A DNA stretch of 64,000 nt from contig OZ024860.1 of NCBI GenBank assembly GCA_964017155.1, positions 53,748,056 to 53,812,055 of the forward strand, written 5' to 3'. Position 1 is the first letter of the stretch; every line of letters starts with the position of its first letter. A model generated the notes under the pieces. That model was not told the origin of the DNA. It was given only the letters and a program-made list of their open reading frames with translations, and made no database searches. Positions 48,619 through 63,484 of the stretch are shown here, piece by piece. Origin of the DNA: Oasisia sp. SBJ-2009 (taxonomy: Eukaryota; Annelida; Polychaeta; Sabellida; Siboglinidae). The translations under genes were made by a program, and so were the position numbers.

Positions 48619-49839
48619 CATCTTGCGCGTATTTATGTTTTATAAACAGCGCGTCTTGGCAAACTTTTGAGGTCGAAAAGACAGCGCGATTTGTGCCAGT
48701 CGCAAGCGCAGCGGTGCATGTTACTGCGCTGTGCATATGGAATGAGCGATAAACAGTTTGTTTATGCCGACCACGCTGTCTTTTCGACCTCAAATGTCTG
48801 CTAAGACGCGCTGTATATAAAACATTAATATGCGCAAGATGATTATAATTGATTGAATTAACAAATTCATGTATCAAATATTGGCAAAGATACAGTTATA
48901 ATACCAACATTGAGGTGGGCCCGACTTGTACATGAATGCCTACACTTGCGGGCGCGTACCTTCACGCGCACTGTCTCATAAAAGCACGTATACTCTCAAT
49001 TTGTGTTCAGTATTTCACTATTTGGCACTGATGTACAAGTCGGACCCACCTCAATGTTGCTATTATATCAGTATTTTTGCCAACATTTGTTACTTGATTA
49101 AATTAATTCATTCAATTATAATCATCTTGCGCGTATTTATGTTTTATAAACAGCGCGTCTTGGCAAACTTTTGAGGTCGAAAAGACAGCGCGATTTGTGC
49201 CAGTCGCAAGCGCAGCGGTCACTATTTCCCTATTTGGCACTTATGTACAAGTCGGACCCACCTCAATGTTGCTATTATATCAGTATTTTTGGCCAACATT
49301 TGATACTTGATTAAATTAATTCATTCAATTATAATCATCTTGCGCGTATTTATGTTTTATAAACAGCGCGTCTTGGCAAACGTTTGGGGTCGAAAAGACA
49401 GCGCGACTTGTGCCAGTCGCAAGCGCTGCGGTGCATGTTACTGCACTGTGCATATGGAATGAGCGATGTACAGTTTGTTTATGCCGACCACGCTGTCTTT
49501 TCGACCTCAAAAGTCTGCTAAGACGCGCTGTATATAAAACATAAATATGTGCAAGATCATTATAATTGATAGAATTAATAAAATCAAGTATCAATTTTGG
49601 CAAAGATACAGTTATAATACCAACATTGAGGTGGGCCCGACTTGTACATAAATGCCTACACTTGCGGGCGCGTACCTTCACGCGCACTCTCTCATAAAAG
49701 CACGTATACTCTCAATTTGTTTTCAGAATTTCACTATTTGGCACTTATGTACAAGTCGGACCCACCTCAATGTTGCTATTATATCACTATTTTTGGCCAA
49801 CATTTGATACTTGATTAAATTAATTCATTCAATTATAAT
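48619..49839 (-). repeat. Mirror of the outer-type HOR island
   Basis: B 48,619-49,122, S 49,123-49,335, C1 49,336-49,839, partner of 25,857-27,077. The island was therefore in place before the inverted duplication. Confidence 0.9.
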
Positions 49840-52205
49840 CATCTTGCGCGTATTTATGTTTGATAAACAGCGCGTCTTGGCAAACTTTTGAGGTCGAAAA
49901 GACAGCGCGATTTGTGCCAGTCGCAAGCGCAGCGGTGCATGTTACTGCGCTGTGCATATGGAATGAGCGATAAACAGTTTGTTTATGCCGACCACGCTGT
50001 CTTTTCGACCTCAAAAGTCTGCAAAGACGCGCTATATATAAAACATTAATACGCGCAAAATGATTATAATTGATTGAATTAACAAAATCAAGTATCAAAT
50101 GTTGGCAAAGATACAGTTATAATACCAAAATTGAGGTGGGCCCGACTTGTACATCAATGCCTACACTTGCGGGCGTGTACCTTCACGCGCACTCTCTCAT
50201 AAAAGCACGTATACTCTCAATTTGTTTTCAGAATTTCACTATTTTTGACACTTATGTACAAGTCGGACCCACCTCAAAGTTGCTATTATATCAGTATTTT
50301 TGCCAACATTTGATACTTGATTAAATTAATTCATTCAATTATAATCATCTTGCGCGTATTTATGTTTTATAAACAGCGCGTCGTGGCAAACTTTTGAGGT
50401 CGAAAAGACAGCGCGATTTGTGCCAGTCGCAAGCGCAGCGGTGCATGTTACTGCGCTGTGCATATATGTACAAGTCGGACCCACCTCAATGTTGCTATTA
50501 TATCACTATTTTTGGCCAACATTTGATACTTGATTAAATTAATTAATTCAATTATAATCATCTTGCGCGTATTTATGTTTTATAAACAGCGCGTCTTGGC
50601 AAACTTTTGAGGTCGAAAAGACAGCGCGATTTGTGCCAGTCGCAAGGGCAGCGGTCACTATTTCCCTATTTGGCACTTATGTACAAGTCGGACCCACCTC
50701 AATGTTGCTATTATATCACTATTTTTGGCCAACATTTGATACTTGATTAAATTAATTCATTCAATTATAATCATCTTGCGCGTATTTATGTTTTTTAAAC
50801 AGCGCGTCTTGGCAAACTTTTGAGGTCGAAAAGACAGCGCGACTTGTGCCAGTCGCAAGCGCTGCGGTTCATGTTACTGCGCTGTGCATATGGAATGAGC
50901 GATAAACAGTTTGTTTATGCCGACCACGCTGTCTTTTCGACCTCAAAAGTCTGCAAAGACGCGCTATATATAAAACATTAATATGCGCAAAATGATTATA
51001 ATTGATTGAATTAACAAAATCAAGTATCAAATGTTGGCAAAGATACAGTTATAATACCAAAATTGAGGTGGGCCCGACTTGTACATAAATGCCTACACTT
51101 GCGGGCGCGTACCTTCACGCGCACTCTCTCATAAAAGCACGTATACTCTCAATTTGTTTTCAGAATTTCACTATTTGGCACTTATGTACAAGTCGGACCC
51201 ACCTCAAAGTTGCTATTATATCAGTATTTTTGCCAACATTCGATACCTGATTACATTAATTCATTCAATTATAATCATCTTGCGCGTATTTATGTTTTAT
51301 AAACAGCGCGTCTTGGCAAACTTTTGAAGTCGAAAAGACAGCGCGATTTGTGCCAGTCGCAAGCGCAGCGGTCACTATTTCCCTATTTGGCACTTATGTA
51401 CAAGTCGGACCCACCTCAATGTTGCTATTATATCACTATTTTTGGCCAACATTTGATACTTGATTAAATTAATTCATTCAATTATAATCATCTTGCGCGT
51501 ATTTATGTTTTATAAACAGCGCGTCTTGGCAAACGTTTGGGGTCGAAAAGACAGCGCGACTTGTGCCAGTCGCAAGCGCAGCGGTGCATGTTACTGCGCT
51601 GAGCATATGAAATGAGCGATGAACAGTTTGTTTATGCCGACCGCGCTGTCTTTTCGACCTCAAAAGTCTGCTAAGACGCGCTATATATAAAACATTAATA
51701 TGCGCAAGATGATTATAATTGATTGAATTAACAAAATCAAGTATCAAATGTTGGCAAAGATACAGTGATAATACCAAAGTTGAGGTGGGCCCGACTTGTA
51801 CATCAATGCCTACACTTGCGGGCGCGTACCTTCACGCGCACTCTCTCATAAAAGCACGTATACTCTCAATTTGTGTTCAGTATTTCACTATTTGGCACTG
51901 ATGTACAAGTCGGACCCACCTCAATGTTGCTATTATATCAGTATTTTTGCCAACATTTGTTACTTGATTAAATTAATTCATTCAATTATAATCATCTTGC
52001 GCGTATTTATGTTTTTTATACAGCGCGTCTTGGCAAACTTTTGAGGTCGAAAAGACAGCGCGATTTGTGCCAGTCGCAAGCGCAGCGGTCACTATTTCCC
52101 TATTTGGCACTTATGTACAAGTCGGACCCACCTCAATGTTGCTATTATATCAGTATTTTTGGCCAACATTTGATACTTGATTACATTAATTCATTCAATT
52201 ATAAT
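49840..52205 (-). repeat. Mirror of the transition zone
   Basis: D-like 49,840-50,345 (506 bp), S2 50,346, S 50,559 (CAAGGGCAGCGG), D 50,772, S 51,276, mixed long unit 51,489-51,992, S 51,993-52,205. GATACCTGATT near 51,242 and CTGAGCATATGAAATG near 51,600 match private variants on the left. Confidence 0.9.
50346..50558 (-). repeat. Short unit S2
   Basis: Mirror of 25,138-25,350. It pairs in the 75,696 register, beyond the 715-bp indel. Confidence 0.88.
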
Positions 52206-55151
52206 CATCTTGCGCGTATTTATGTTTTATAAACAGCGCGTCTTGGCAAACGTTTGGGGTCGAAAAGACAGCGCGACTTGTGCCAGTCGCAAGCGCTGCG
52301 GTGCATGTTACTGCACTGTGCATATGGAATGAGCGATGTACAGTTTGTTTATGCCGACCACGCTGTCTTTTCGACCTCAAAAGTCTGCTAAGACGCGCTG
52401 TATATAAAACATAAATATGTGCAAGATCATTATAATTGATAGAATTAATAAAATCAAGTATCAATTTTGGCAAAGATACAGTTATAATACCAACATTGAG
52501 GTGGGCCCGACTTGTACATAAATGCCTACACTTGCGGGCGCGTACCTTCACGCGCACTCTCTCATAAAAGCACGTATACTCTCAATTTGTTTTCAGAATT
52601 TCACTATTTGGCACTTATGTACAAGTCGGACCCACCTCAATGTTGCTATTATATCACTATTTTTGGCCAACATTTGATACTTGATTAAATTAATTCATTC
52701 AATTATAATCATCTTGCGCGTATTTATGTTTTATAAACAGCGCGTCTTGGCAAACTTTTGAGGTCGAAAAGACAGCGCGATTTGTGCCAGTCGCAAGCGC
52801 AGCGGTGCATGTTACTGCGCTGTGCATATGGAATGAGCGATAAACAGTTTGTTTATGCCGACCACGCTGTCTTTTCGACCTCAAATGTCTGCTAAGACGC
52901 GCTGTATATAAAACATTAATATGCGCAAGATGATTATAATTGATTGAATTAACAAATTCATGTATCAAATATTGGCAAAGATACAGTTATAATACCAACA
53001 TTGAGGTGGGCCCGACTTGTACATGAATGCCTACACTTGCGGGCGCGTACCTTCACGCGCACTGTCTCATAAAAGCACGTATACTCTCAATTTGTGTTCA
53101 GTATTTCACTATTTGGCACTGATGTACAAGTCGGACCCACCTCAATGTTGCTATTATATCAGTATTTTTGCCAACATTTGTTACTTGATTAAATTAATTC
53201 ATTCAATTATAATCATCTTGCGCGTATTTATGTTTTATAAACAGCGCGTCTTGGCAAACTTTTGAGGTCGAAAAGACAGCGCGATTTGTGCCAGTCGCAA
53301 GCGCAGCGGTCACTATTTCCCTATTTGGCACTTATGTACAAGTCGGACCCACCTCAATGTTGCTATTATATCAGTATTTTTGGCCAACATTTGATACTTG
53401 ATTAAATTAATTCATTCAATTATAATCATCTTGCGCGTATTTATGTTTTATAAACAGCGCGTCTTGGCAAACGTTTGGGGTCGAAAAGACAGCGCGACTT
53501 GTGCCAGTCGCAAGCGCTGCGGTGCATGTTACTGCACTGTGCATATGGAATGAGCGATGTACAGTTTGTTTATGCCGACCACGCTGTCTTTTCGACCTCA
53601 AAAGTCTGCGAAGACGCGCTGTATATAAAACATAAATATGTGCAAGATCATTATAATTGATAGAATTAATAAAATCAAGTATCAATTTTGGCAAAGATAC
53701 AGTGATAATACCAACATTGAGGTGGGCCCGACTTGTACATAAATGCCTACACTTGCGGGCGCGTACCTCCACGCGCACTCTCTCATAAAAGCACGTATAC
53801 TCTCAATTTGTTTTCAGAATTTCACTATTTGGCACTTATGTACAAGTCGGACCCACCTCAATGTTGCTATTATATCACTATTTTTGGCCAACATTTGATA
53901 CTTGATTAAATTAATTCATTCAATTATAATCATCTTGCGCGTATTTATGTTTTATAAACAGCGCGTCTTGGCAAACTTTTGAGGTCGAAAAGACAGCGCG
54001 ATTTGTGCCAGTCGCAAGCGCAGCGGTGCATGTTACTGCGCTGTGCATATGGAATGAGCGATAAACAGTTTGTTTATGCCTACCACGCTGTCTTTTCGAC
54101 CTCAAATGTCTGCTAAGACGCGCTGTATATAAAACATTAATATGCGCAAGATGATTATAATTGATTGAATTAACAAATTCATGTATCAAATATTGGCAAA
54201 GATACAGTTATAATACCAACATTGAGGTGGGCCCGACTTGTACATGAATGCCTACACTTGCGGGCGCGTACCTTCACGCGCACTGTCTCATAAAAGCACG
54301 TATACTCTCAATTTGTGTTCAGTATTTCACTATTTGGCACTGATGTACAAGTCGGACCCACCTCAATGTTGCTATTATATCAGTATTTTTGCCAACATTT
54401 GTTACTTGATTAAATTAATTCATTCAATTATAATCATCTTGCGCGTATTTATGTTTTATAAACAGCGCGTCTTGGCAAACTTTTGAGGTCGAAAAGACAG
54501 CGCGATTTGTGCCAGTCGCAAGCGCAGCGGTGCATGTTACTGCGCTGTGCATATGGAATGAGCGATAAACAGTTTGTTTATGCCGACCACGCTGTCTTTT
54601 CGACCTCAAATGTCTGCTAAGACGCGCTGTATATAAAACATTAATATGCGCAAGATGATTATAATTGATTGAATTAACAAATTCATGTATCAAATATTGG
54701 CAAAGATACAGTTATAATACCAACATTGAGGTGGGCCCGACTTGTACATGAATGCCTACACTTGCGGGCGCGTACCTTCACGCGCACTGTCTCATAAAAG
54801 CACGTATACTCTCAATTTGTGTTCAGTATTTCACTATTTGGCACTGATGTACAAGACGGACCCACCTCAATGTTGCTATTATATCAGTATTTTTGCCAAC
54901 ATTTGTTACTTGATTAAATTAATTCATTCAATTATAATCATCTTGCGCGTATTTATGTTTTATAAACAGCGCGTCTTGGCAAACTTTTGAGGTCGAAAAG
55001 ACAGCGCGATTTGTGCCAGTCGCAAGCGCAGCGGTCACTATTTCCCTATTTGGCACTTATGTACAAGTCGGACCCACCTCAATGTTGCTATTATATCAGT
55101 ATTTTTGGCCAACATTTGATACTTGATTAAATTAATTCATTCAATTATAAT
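52206..55151 (-). repeat. Mirror of super-HOR copy 4
   Basis: C1 52,206, B 52,710, S 53,214, C2 53,427, B 53,931, B 54,435, S 54,939-55,151. CAAGACGGACCC at 54,852 mirrors the GGGTCCGTCTTG marker. TATGCCTACCACG (T at 54,081) has no left counterpart. Confidence 0.9.
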
Positions 55152-58097
55152 CATCTTGCGCGTATTTATGTTTTATAAACAGCGCGTCTTGGCAAACGTT
55201 TGGGGTCGAAAAGACAGCGCGACTTGTGCCAGTCGCAAGCGCTGCGGTGCATGTTACTGCACTGTGCATATGGAATGAGCGATGTACAGTTTGTTTATGC
55301 CGACCACGCTGTCTTTTCGACCTCAAAAGTCTGCTAAGACGCGCTGTATATAAAACATAAATATGTGCAAGATCATTATAATTGATAGAATTAATAAAAT
55401 CAAGTATCAATTTTGGCAAAGATACAGTTATAATACCAACATTGAGGTGGGCCCGACTTGTACATAAATGCCTACACTTGCGGGCGCGTACCTCCACGCG
55501 CACTCTCTCATAAAAGCACGTATACTCTCAATTTGTTTTCAGAATTTCACTATTTGGCACTTATGTACAAGTCGGACCCACCTCAATGTTGCTATGATAT
55601 CACTATTTTTGGCCAACATTTGATACTTGATTAAATTAATTCATTCAATTATAATCATCTTGCGCGTATTTATGTTTTATAAACAGCGCGTCTTGGCAAA
55701 CTTTTGAGGTCGAAAAGACAGCGCGATTTGTGCCAGTCGCAAGTGCAGCGGTGCATGTTACTGCGCTGTGCATATGGAATGAGCGATAAACAGTTTGTTT
55801 ATGCCGACCACGCTGTCTTTTCGACCTCAAATGTCTGCTAAGACGCGCTGTATATAAAACATTAATATGCGCAAGATGATTATAATTGATTGAATTAACA
55901 AATTCATGTATCAAATATTGGCAAAGATACAGTTATAATACCAACATTGAGGTGGGCCCGACTTGTACATGAATGCCTACACTTGCGGGCGCGTACCTTC
56001 ACGCGCACTGTCTCATAAAAGCACGTATACTCTCAATTTGTGTTCAGTATTTCACTATTTGGCACTGATGTACAAGTCGGACCCACCTCAATGTTGCTAT
56101 TATATCAGTATTTTTGCCAACATTTGTTACTTGATTAAATTAATTCATTCAATTATAATCATCTTGCGCGTATTTATGTTTTATAAACAGCGCGTCTTGG
56201 CAAACTTTTGAGGTCGAAAAGACAGCGCGATTTGTGCCAGTCGCAAGCGCAGCGGTCACTATTTCCCTATTTGGCACTTATGTACAAGTCGGACCCACCT
56301 CAATGTTGCTATTATATCAGTATTTTTGGCCAACATTTGATACTTGATTAAATTAATTCATTCAATTATAATCATCTTGCGCGTATTTATGTTTTATAAA
56401 CAGCGCGTCTTGGCAAACGTTTGGGGTCGAAAAGACAGCGCGACTTGTGCCAGTCGCAAGCGCTGCGGTGCATGTTACTGCACTGTGCATATGGAATGAG
56501 CGATGTACAGTTTGTTTATGCCGACCACGCTGTCTTTTCGACCTCAAAAGTCTGCTAAGACGCGCTGTATATAAAACATAAATATGTGCAAGATCATTAT
56601 AATTGATAGAATTAATAAAATCAAGTATCAATTTTGGCAAAGATACAGTTATAATACCAACATTGAGGTGGGCCCGACTTGTACATAAATGCCTACACTT
56701 GCGGGCGCGTACCTTCACGCGCACTCTCTCATAAAAGCACGTATACTCTCAATTTGTTTTCAGAATTTCACTATTTGGCACTTATGTACAAGTCGGACCC
56801 ACCTCAATGTTGCTATTATATCACTATTTTTGGCCAACATTTGATACTTGATTAAATTAATTCATTCAATTATAATCATCTTGCGCGTATTTATGTTTTA
56901 TAAACAGCGCGTCTTGGCAAACTTTTGAGGTCGAAAAGACAGCGCGATTTGTGCCAGTCGCAAGCGCAGCGGTGCATGTTACTGCGCTGTGCATATGGAA
57001 TGAGCGATAAACAGTTTGTTTATGCCGACCACGCTGTCTTTTCGACCTCAAATGTCTGCTAAGACGCGCTGTATATAAAACATTAATATGCGCAAGATGA
57101 TTATAATTGATTGAATTAACAAATTCATGTATCAAATATTGGCAAAGATACAGTTATAATACCAACATTGAGGTGGGCCCGACTTGTACATGAATGCCTA
57201 CACTTGCGGGCGCGTACCTTCACGCGCACTGTCTCATAAAAGCACGTATACTCTCAATTTGTGTTCAGTATTTCACTATTTGGCACTGATGTACAAGTCG
57301 GACCCACCTCATTGTTGCTATTATATCAGTATTTTTGCCAACATTTGTTACTTGATTAAATTAATTTATTCAATTATAATCATCTTGCGCGTATTTATGT
57401 TTTATAAACAGCGCGTCTTGGCAAACTTTTGAGGTCGAAAAGACAGCGCGATTTGTGCCAGTCGCAAGCGCAGCGGTGCATGTTACTGCGCTGTGCATAT
57501 GGAATGAGCGATAAACAGTTTGTTTATGCCGACCACGCTGTCTTTTCGACCTCAAATGTCTGCTAAGACGCGCTGTATATAAAACATTAATATGCGCAAG
57601 ATGATTATAATTGATTGAATTAACAAATTCATGTATCAAATATTGGCAAAGATACAGTTATAATACCAACATTGAGGTGGGCCCGACTTGTACATGAATG
57701 CCTACACTTGCGGGCGCGTACCTTCACGCGCACTGTCTCATAAAAGCACGTATACTCTCAATTTGTGTTCAGTATTTCACTATTTGGCACTGATGTACAA
57801 GACGGACCCACCTCAATGTTGCTATTATATCAGTATTTTTGCCAACATTTGTTACTTGATTAAATTAATTCATTCAATTATAATCATCTTGCGCGTATTT
57901 ATGTTTTATAAACAGCGCGTCTTGGCAAACTTTTGAGGTCGAAAAGACAGCGCGATTTGTGCCAGTCGCAAGCGCAGCGGTCACTATTTCCCTATTTGGC
58001 ACTTATGTACAAGTCGGACCCACCTCAGTGTTGCTATTATATCAGTATTTTTGGCCAACATTTGATACTTGATTAAATTAATTCATTCAATTATAAT
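55152..58097 (-). repeat. Mirror of super-HOR copy 3
   Basis: C3 55,152, B 55,656, S 56,160, C1 56,373, B 56,877, B 57,381, S 57,885-58,097. GCTATGATATC (G at 55,596) and TTAATTTATTC (T at 57,367) are right-only; CAAGTGCAGCGG (55,741) and CACCTCAGTGTTG (58,021) are shared. Confidence 0.9.
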
Positions 58098-60538
58098 CAT
58101 CTTGCGCGTATTTATGTTTGATAAACAGCGCGTCTTGGCAAACGTTTGGGGTCGAAAAGACAGCGCGACTTGTGCCAGTCGCAAGCGCTGCGGTGCATGT
58201 TACTGCACTGTGCATATGGAATGAGCGATGTACAGTTTGTTTATGCCGACCACGCTGTCTTTTCGACCTCAAAAGTCTGCTAAGACGCGCTGTATATAAA
58301 ACATAAATATGTGCAAGATCATTATAATTGATAGAATTAATAAAATCAAGTATCAATTTTGGCAAAGATACAGTTATAATACCAACATTGAGGTGGGCCC
58401 GACTTGTACATAAATGCCTACACTTGCGGGCGCGTACCTCCACGCGCACTCTCTCATAAAAGCACGTATACTCTCAATTTGTTTTCAGAATTTCACTATT
58501 TGGCACTTATGTACAAGTCGGACCCACCTCAATGTTGCTATTATATCACTATTTTTGGCCAACATTTGATACTTGATTAAATTAATTCATTCAATTATAA
58601 TCATCTTGCGCGTATTTATGTTTTATAAACAGCGCGTCTTGGCAAACTTTTGAGGTCGAAAAGACAGCGCGATTTGTGCCAGTCGCAAGCGCAGCGGTGC
58701 ATGTTACTGCGCTGTGCATATGGAATGAGCGATAAACAGTTTGTTTATGCCGACCACGCTGTCTTTTCGACCTCAAATGTCTGCTAAGACGCGCTGTATA
58801 TAAAACATTAATATGCGCAAGATGATTATAATTGATTGAATTAACAAATTCATGTATCAAATATTGGCAAAGATACAGTTATAATACCAACATTGAGGTG
58901 GGCCCGACTTGTACATGAATGCCTACACTTGCGGGCGCGTACCTTCACGCGCACTGTCTCATAAAAGCACGTATACTCTCAATTTGTGTTCAGTATTTCA
59001 CTATTTGGCACTGATGTACAAGTCGGACCCACCTCAATGTTGCTATTATATCAGTATTTTTGCCAACATTTGTTACTTGATTAAATTAATTCATTCAATT
59101 ATAATCATCTTGCGCGTATTTATGTTTTATAAACAGCGCGTCTTGGCAAACTTTTGAGGTCGAAAAGACAGCGCGATTTGTGCCAGTCGCAAGCGCAGCG
59201 GTCACTATTTCCCTATTTGGCACTTATGTACAAGTCGGACCCACCTCAATGTTGCTATTATATCAGTATTTTTGGCCAACATTTGATACTTGATTAAATT
59301 AATTCATTCAATTATAATCATCTTGCGCGTATTTATGTTTTATAAACAGCGCGTCTTGGCAAACGTTTGGGGTCGAAAAGACAGCGCGACTTGTGCCAGT
59401 CGCAAGCGCTGCGGTGCATGTTACTGCACTGTGCATATGGAATGAGCGATGTACAGTTTGTTTATGCCGACCACGCTGTCTTTTCGACCTCAAAAGTCTG
59501 CGAAGACGCGCTGTATATAAAACATAAATATGTGCAAGATCATTATAATTGATAGAATTAATAAAATCAAGTATCAATTTTGGCAAAGATACAGTGATAA
59601 TACCAACATTGAGGTGGGCCCGACTTGTACATAAATGCCTACACTTGCGGGCGCGTACCTCCACGCGCACTCTCTCATAAAAGCACGTATACTCTCAATT
59701 TGTTTTCAGAATTTCACTATTTGGCACTTATGTACAAGTCGGACCCACCTCAATGTTGCTATTATATCAGTATTTTTGCCAACATTTGTTACTTGATTAA
59801 ATTAATTCATTCAATTATAATCATCTTGCGCGTATTTATGTTTTATAAACAGCGCGTCTTGGCAAACTTTTGAGGTCGAAAAGACAGCGCGATTTGTGCC
59901 AGTCGCAAGCGCAGCGGTGCATGTTACTGCGCTGTGCATATGGAATGAGCGATAAACAGTTTGTTTATGCCGACCACGCTGTCTTTTCGACCTCAAATGT
60001 CTGCTAAGACGCGCTGTATATAAAACATTAATATGCGCAAGATGATTATAATTGATTGAATTAACAAATTCATGTATCAAATATTGGCAAAGATACAGTT
60101 ATAATACCAACATTGAGGTGGGCCCGACTTGTACATGAATGCCTACACTTGCGGGCGCGTACCTTCACGCGCACTGTCTCATAAAAGCACGTATACTCTC
60201 AATTTGTGTTCAGTATTTCACTATTTGGCACTGATGTACAAGTCGGACCCACCTCAATGTTGCTATTATATCAGTATTTTTGCCAACATTTGTTACTTGA
60301 TTAAATTAATTCATTCAATTATAATCATCTTGCGCGTATTTATGTTTTATAAACAGCGCGTCTTGGCAAACTTTTGAGGTCGAAAAGACAGCGCGATTAG
60401 TGCCAGTCGCAAGCGCAGCGGTCACTATTTCCCTATTTGGCACTTATGTACAAGTCGGACCCACCTCAATGTTGCTATTATATCAGTATTTTTGGCCAAC
60501 ATTTGATACTTGATTAAATTAATTCATTCAATTATAAT
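58098..60538 (-). repeat. Mirror of shortened super-HOR copy 2
   Basis: C3 58,098, B 58,602, S 59,106, B/C hybrid 59,319-59,821 (503 bp), B 59,822, S 60,326-60,538. The crossover-derived hybrid is mirrored base for base, so it existed before the inversion. Confidence 0.9.
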
Positions 60539-63484
60539 CATCTTGCGCGTATTTATGTTTTATAAACAGCGCGTCTTGGCAAACGTTTGGGGTCGAAAAG
60601 ACAGCGCGACTTGTGCCAGTCGCAAGCGCTGCGGTGCATGTTACTGCACTGTGCATATGGAATGAGCGATGTACAGTTTGTTTATGCCGACCACGCTGTC
60701 TTTTCGACCTCAAAAGTCTGCTAAGACGCGCTGTATATAAAACATAAATATGTGCAAGATCATTATAATTGATAGAATTAATAAAATCAAGTATCAATTT
60801 TGGCAAAGATACAGTTATAATACCAACATTGAGGTGGGCCCGACTTGTACATAAATGCCTACACTTGCGGGCGCGTACCTTCACGCGCACTCTCTCATAA
60901 AAGCACGTATACTCTCAATTTGTTTTCAGAATTTCACTATTTGGCACTTATGTACAAGTCGGACCCACCTCAATGTTGCTATTATATCACTATTTTTGGC
61001 CAACATTTGATACTTGATTAAATTAATTCATTCAATTATAATCATCTTGCGCGTATTTATGTTTTATAAACAGCGCGTCTTGGCAAACTTTTGAGGTCGA
61101 AAAGACAGCGCGATTTGTGCCAGTCGCAAGCGCAGCGGTGCATGTTACTGCGCTGTGCATATGGAATGAGCGATAAACAGTTTGTTTATGCCGACCACGC
61201 TGTCTTTTCGACCTCAAATGTCTGCTAAGACGCGCTGTATATAAAACATTAATATGCGCAAGATGATTATAATTGATTGAATTATCAAATTCATGTATCA
61301 AATATTGGCAAAGATACAGTTATAATACCAACATTGAGGTGGGCCCGACTTGTACATGAATGCCTACACTTGCGGGCGCGTACCTTCACGCGCACTGTCT
61401 CATAAAAGCACGTATACTCTCAATTTGTGTTCAGTATTTCACTATTTGGCACTGATGTACAAGTCGGACCCACCTCAATGTTGCTATTATATCAGTATTT
61501 TTGCCAACATTTGTTACTTGATTAAATTAATTCATTCAATTATAATCATCTTGCGCGTATTTATGTTTTATAAACAGCGCGTCTTGGCAAACTTTTGAGG
61601 TCGAAAAGACAGCGCGATTTGTGCCAGTCGCAAGCGCAGCGGTCACTATTTCCCTATTTGGCACTTATGTACAAGTCGGACCCACCTCAATGTTGCTATT
61701 ATATCAGTATTTTTGGCCAACATTTGATACTTGATTAAATTAATTCATTCAATTATAATCATCTTGCGCGTATTTATGTTTTATAAACAGCGCGTCTTGG
61801 CAAACGTTTGGGGTCGAAAAGACAGCGCGACTTGTGCCAGTCGCAAGCGCTGCGGTGCATGTTACTGCACTGTGCATATGGAATGAGCGATGTACAGTTT
61901 GTTTATGCCGACCACGCTGTCTTTTCGACCTCAAAAGTCTGCGAAGACGCGCTGTATATAAAACATAAATATGTGCAAGATCATTATAATTGATAGAATT
62001 AATAAAATCAAGTATCAATTTTGGCAAAGATACAGTGATAATACCAACATTGAGGTGGGCCCGACTTGTACATAAATGCCTACACTTGCGGGCGCGTACC
62101 TCCACGCGCACTCTCTCATAAAAGCACGTATACTCTCAATTTGTTTTCAGAATTTCACTATTTGGCACTTATGTACAAGTCGGACCCACCTCAATGTTGC
62201 TATTATATCACTATTTTTGGCCAACATTTGATACTTGATTAAATTAATTCATTCAATTATAATCATCTTGCGCGTATTTATGTTTTATAAACAGCGCGTC
62301 TTGGCAAACTTTTGAGGTCGAAAAGACAGCGCGATTTGTGCCAGTCGCAAGCGCAGCGGTGCATGTTACTGCGCTGTGCATATGGAATGAGCGATAAACA
62401 GTTTGTTTATGCCGACCACGCTGTCTTTTCGACCTCAAATGTCTGCTAAGACGCGCTGTATATAAAACATTAATATGCGCAAGATGATTATAATTGATTG
62501 AATTAACAAATTCATGTATCAAATATTGGCAAAGATACAGTTATAATACCAACATTGAGGTGGGCCCGACTTGTACATGAATGCCTACACTTGCGGGCGC
62601 GTACCTTCACGCGCACTGTCTCATAAAAGCACGTATACTCTCAATTTGTGTTCAGTATTTCACTATTTGGCACTGATGTACAAGTCGGACCCACCTCAAT
62701 GTTGCTATTATATCAGTATTTTTGCCAACATTTGTTACTTGATTAAATTAATTCATTCAATTATAATCATCTTGCGCGTATTTATGTTTTATAAACAGCG
62801 CGTCTTGGCAAACTTTTGAGGTCGAAAAGACAGCGCGATTTGTGCCAGTCGCAAGCGCAGCGGTGCATGTTACTGCGCTGTGCATATGGAATGAGCGATA
62901 AACAGTTTGTTTATGCCGACCACGCTGTCTTTTCGACCTCAAATGTCTGCTAAGACGCGCTGTATATAAAACATTAATATGCGCAAGATGATTATAATTG
63001 ATTGAATTAACAAATTCATGTATCAAATATTGGCAAAGATACAGTTATAATACCAACATTGAGGTGGGCCCGACTTGTACATGAATGCCTACACTTGCGG
63101 GCGCGTACCTTCACGCGCACTGTCTCATAAAAGCACGTATACTCTCAATTTGTGTTCAGTATTTCACTATTTGGCACTGATGTACAAGTCGGACCCACCT
63201 CAATGTTGCTATTATATCAGTATTTTTGCCAACATTTGTTACTTGATTAAATTAATTCATTCAATTATAATCATCTTGCGCGTATTTATGTTTTATAAAC
63301 AGCGCGTCTTGGCAAACTTTTGAGGTCGAAAAGACAGCGCGATTTGTGCCAGTCGCAAGCGCAGCGGTCACTATTTCCCTATTTGGCACTTATGTACAAG
63401 TCGGACCCACCTCAATGTTGCTATTATATCAGTATTTTTGGCCAACATTTGATACTTGATTAAATTAATTCATTCAATTATAAT
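60539..63484 (-). repeat. Mirror of super-HOR copy 1
   Basis: C1 60,539, B 61,043 (GAATTATCAAATTC), S 61,547, C2 61,760, B 62,264, B 62,768, S 63,272-63,484. I saw no difference from 12,212-15,157 on inspection. Confidence 0.9.
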
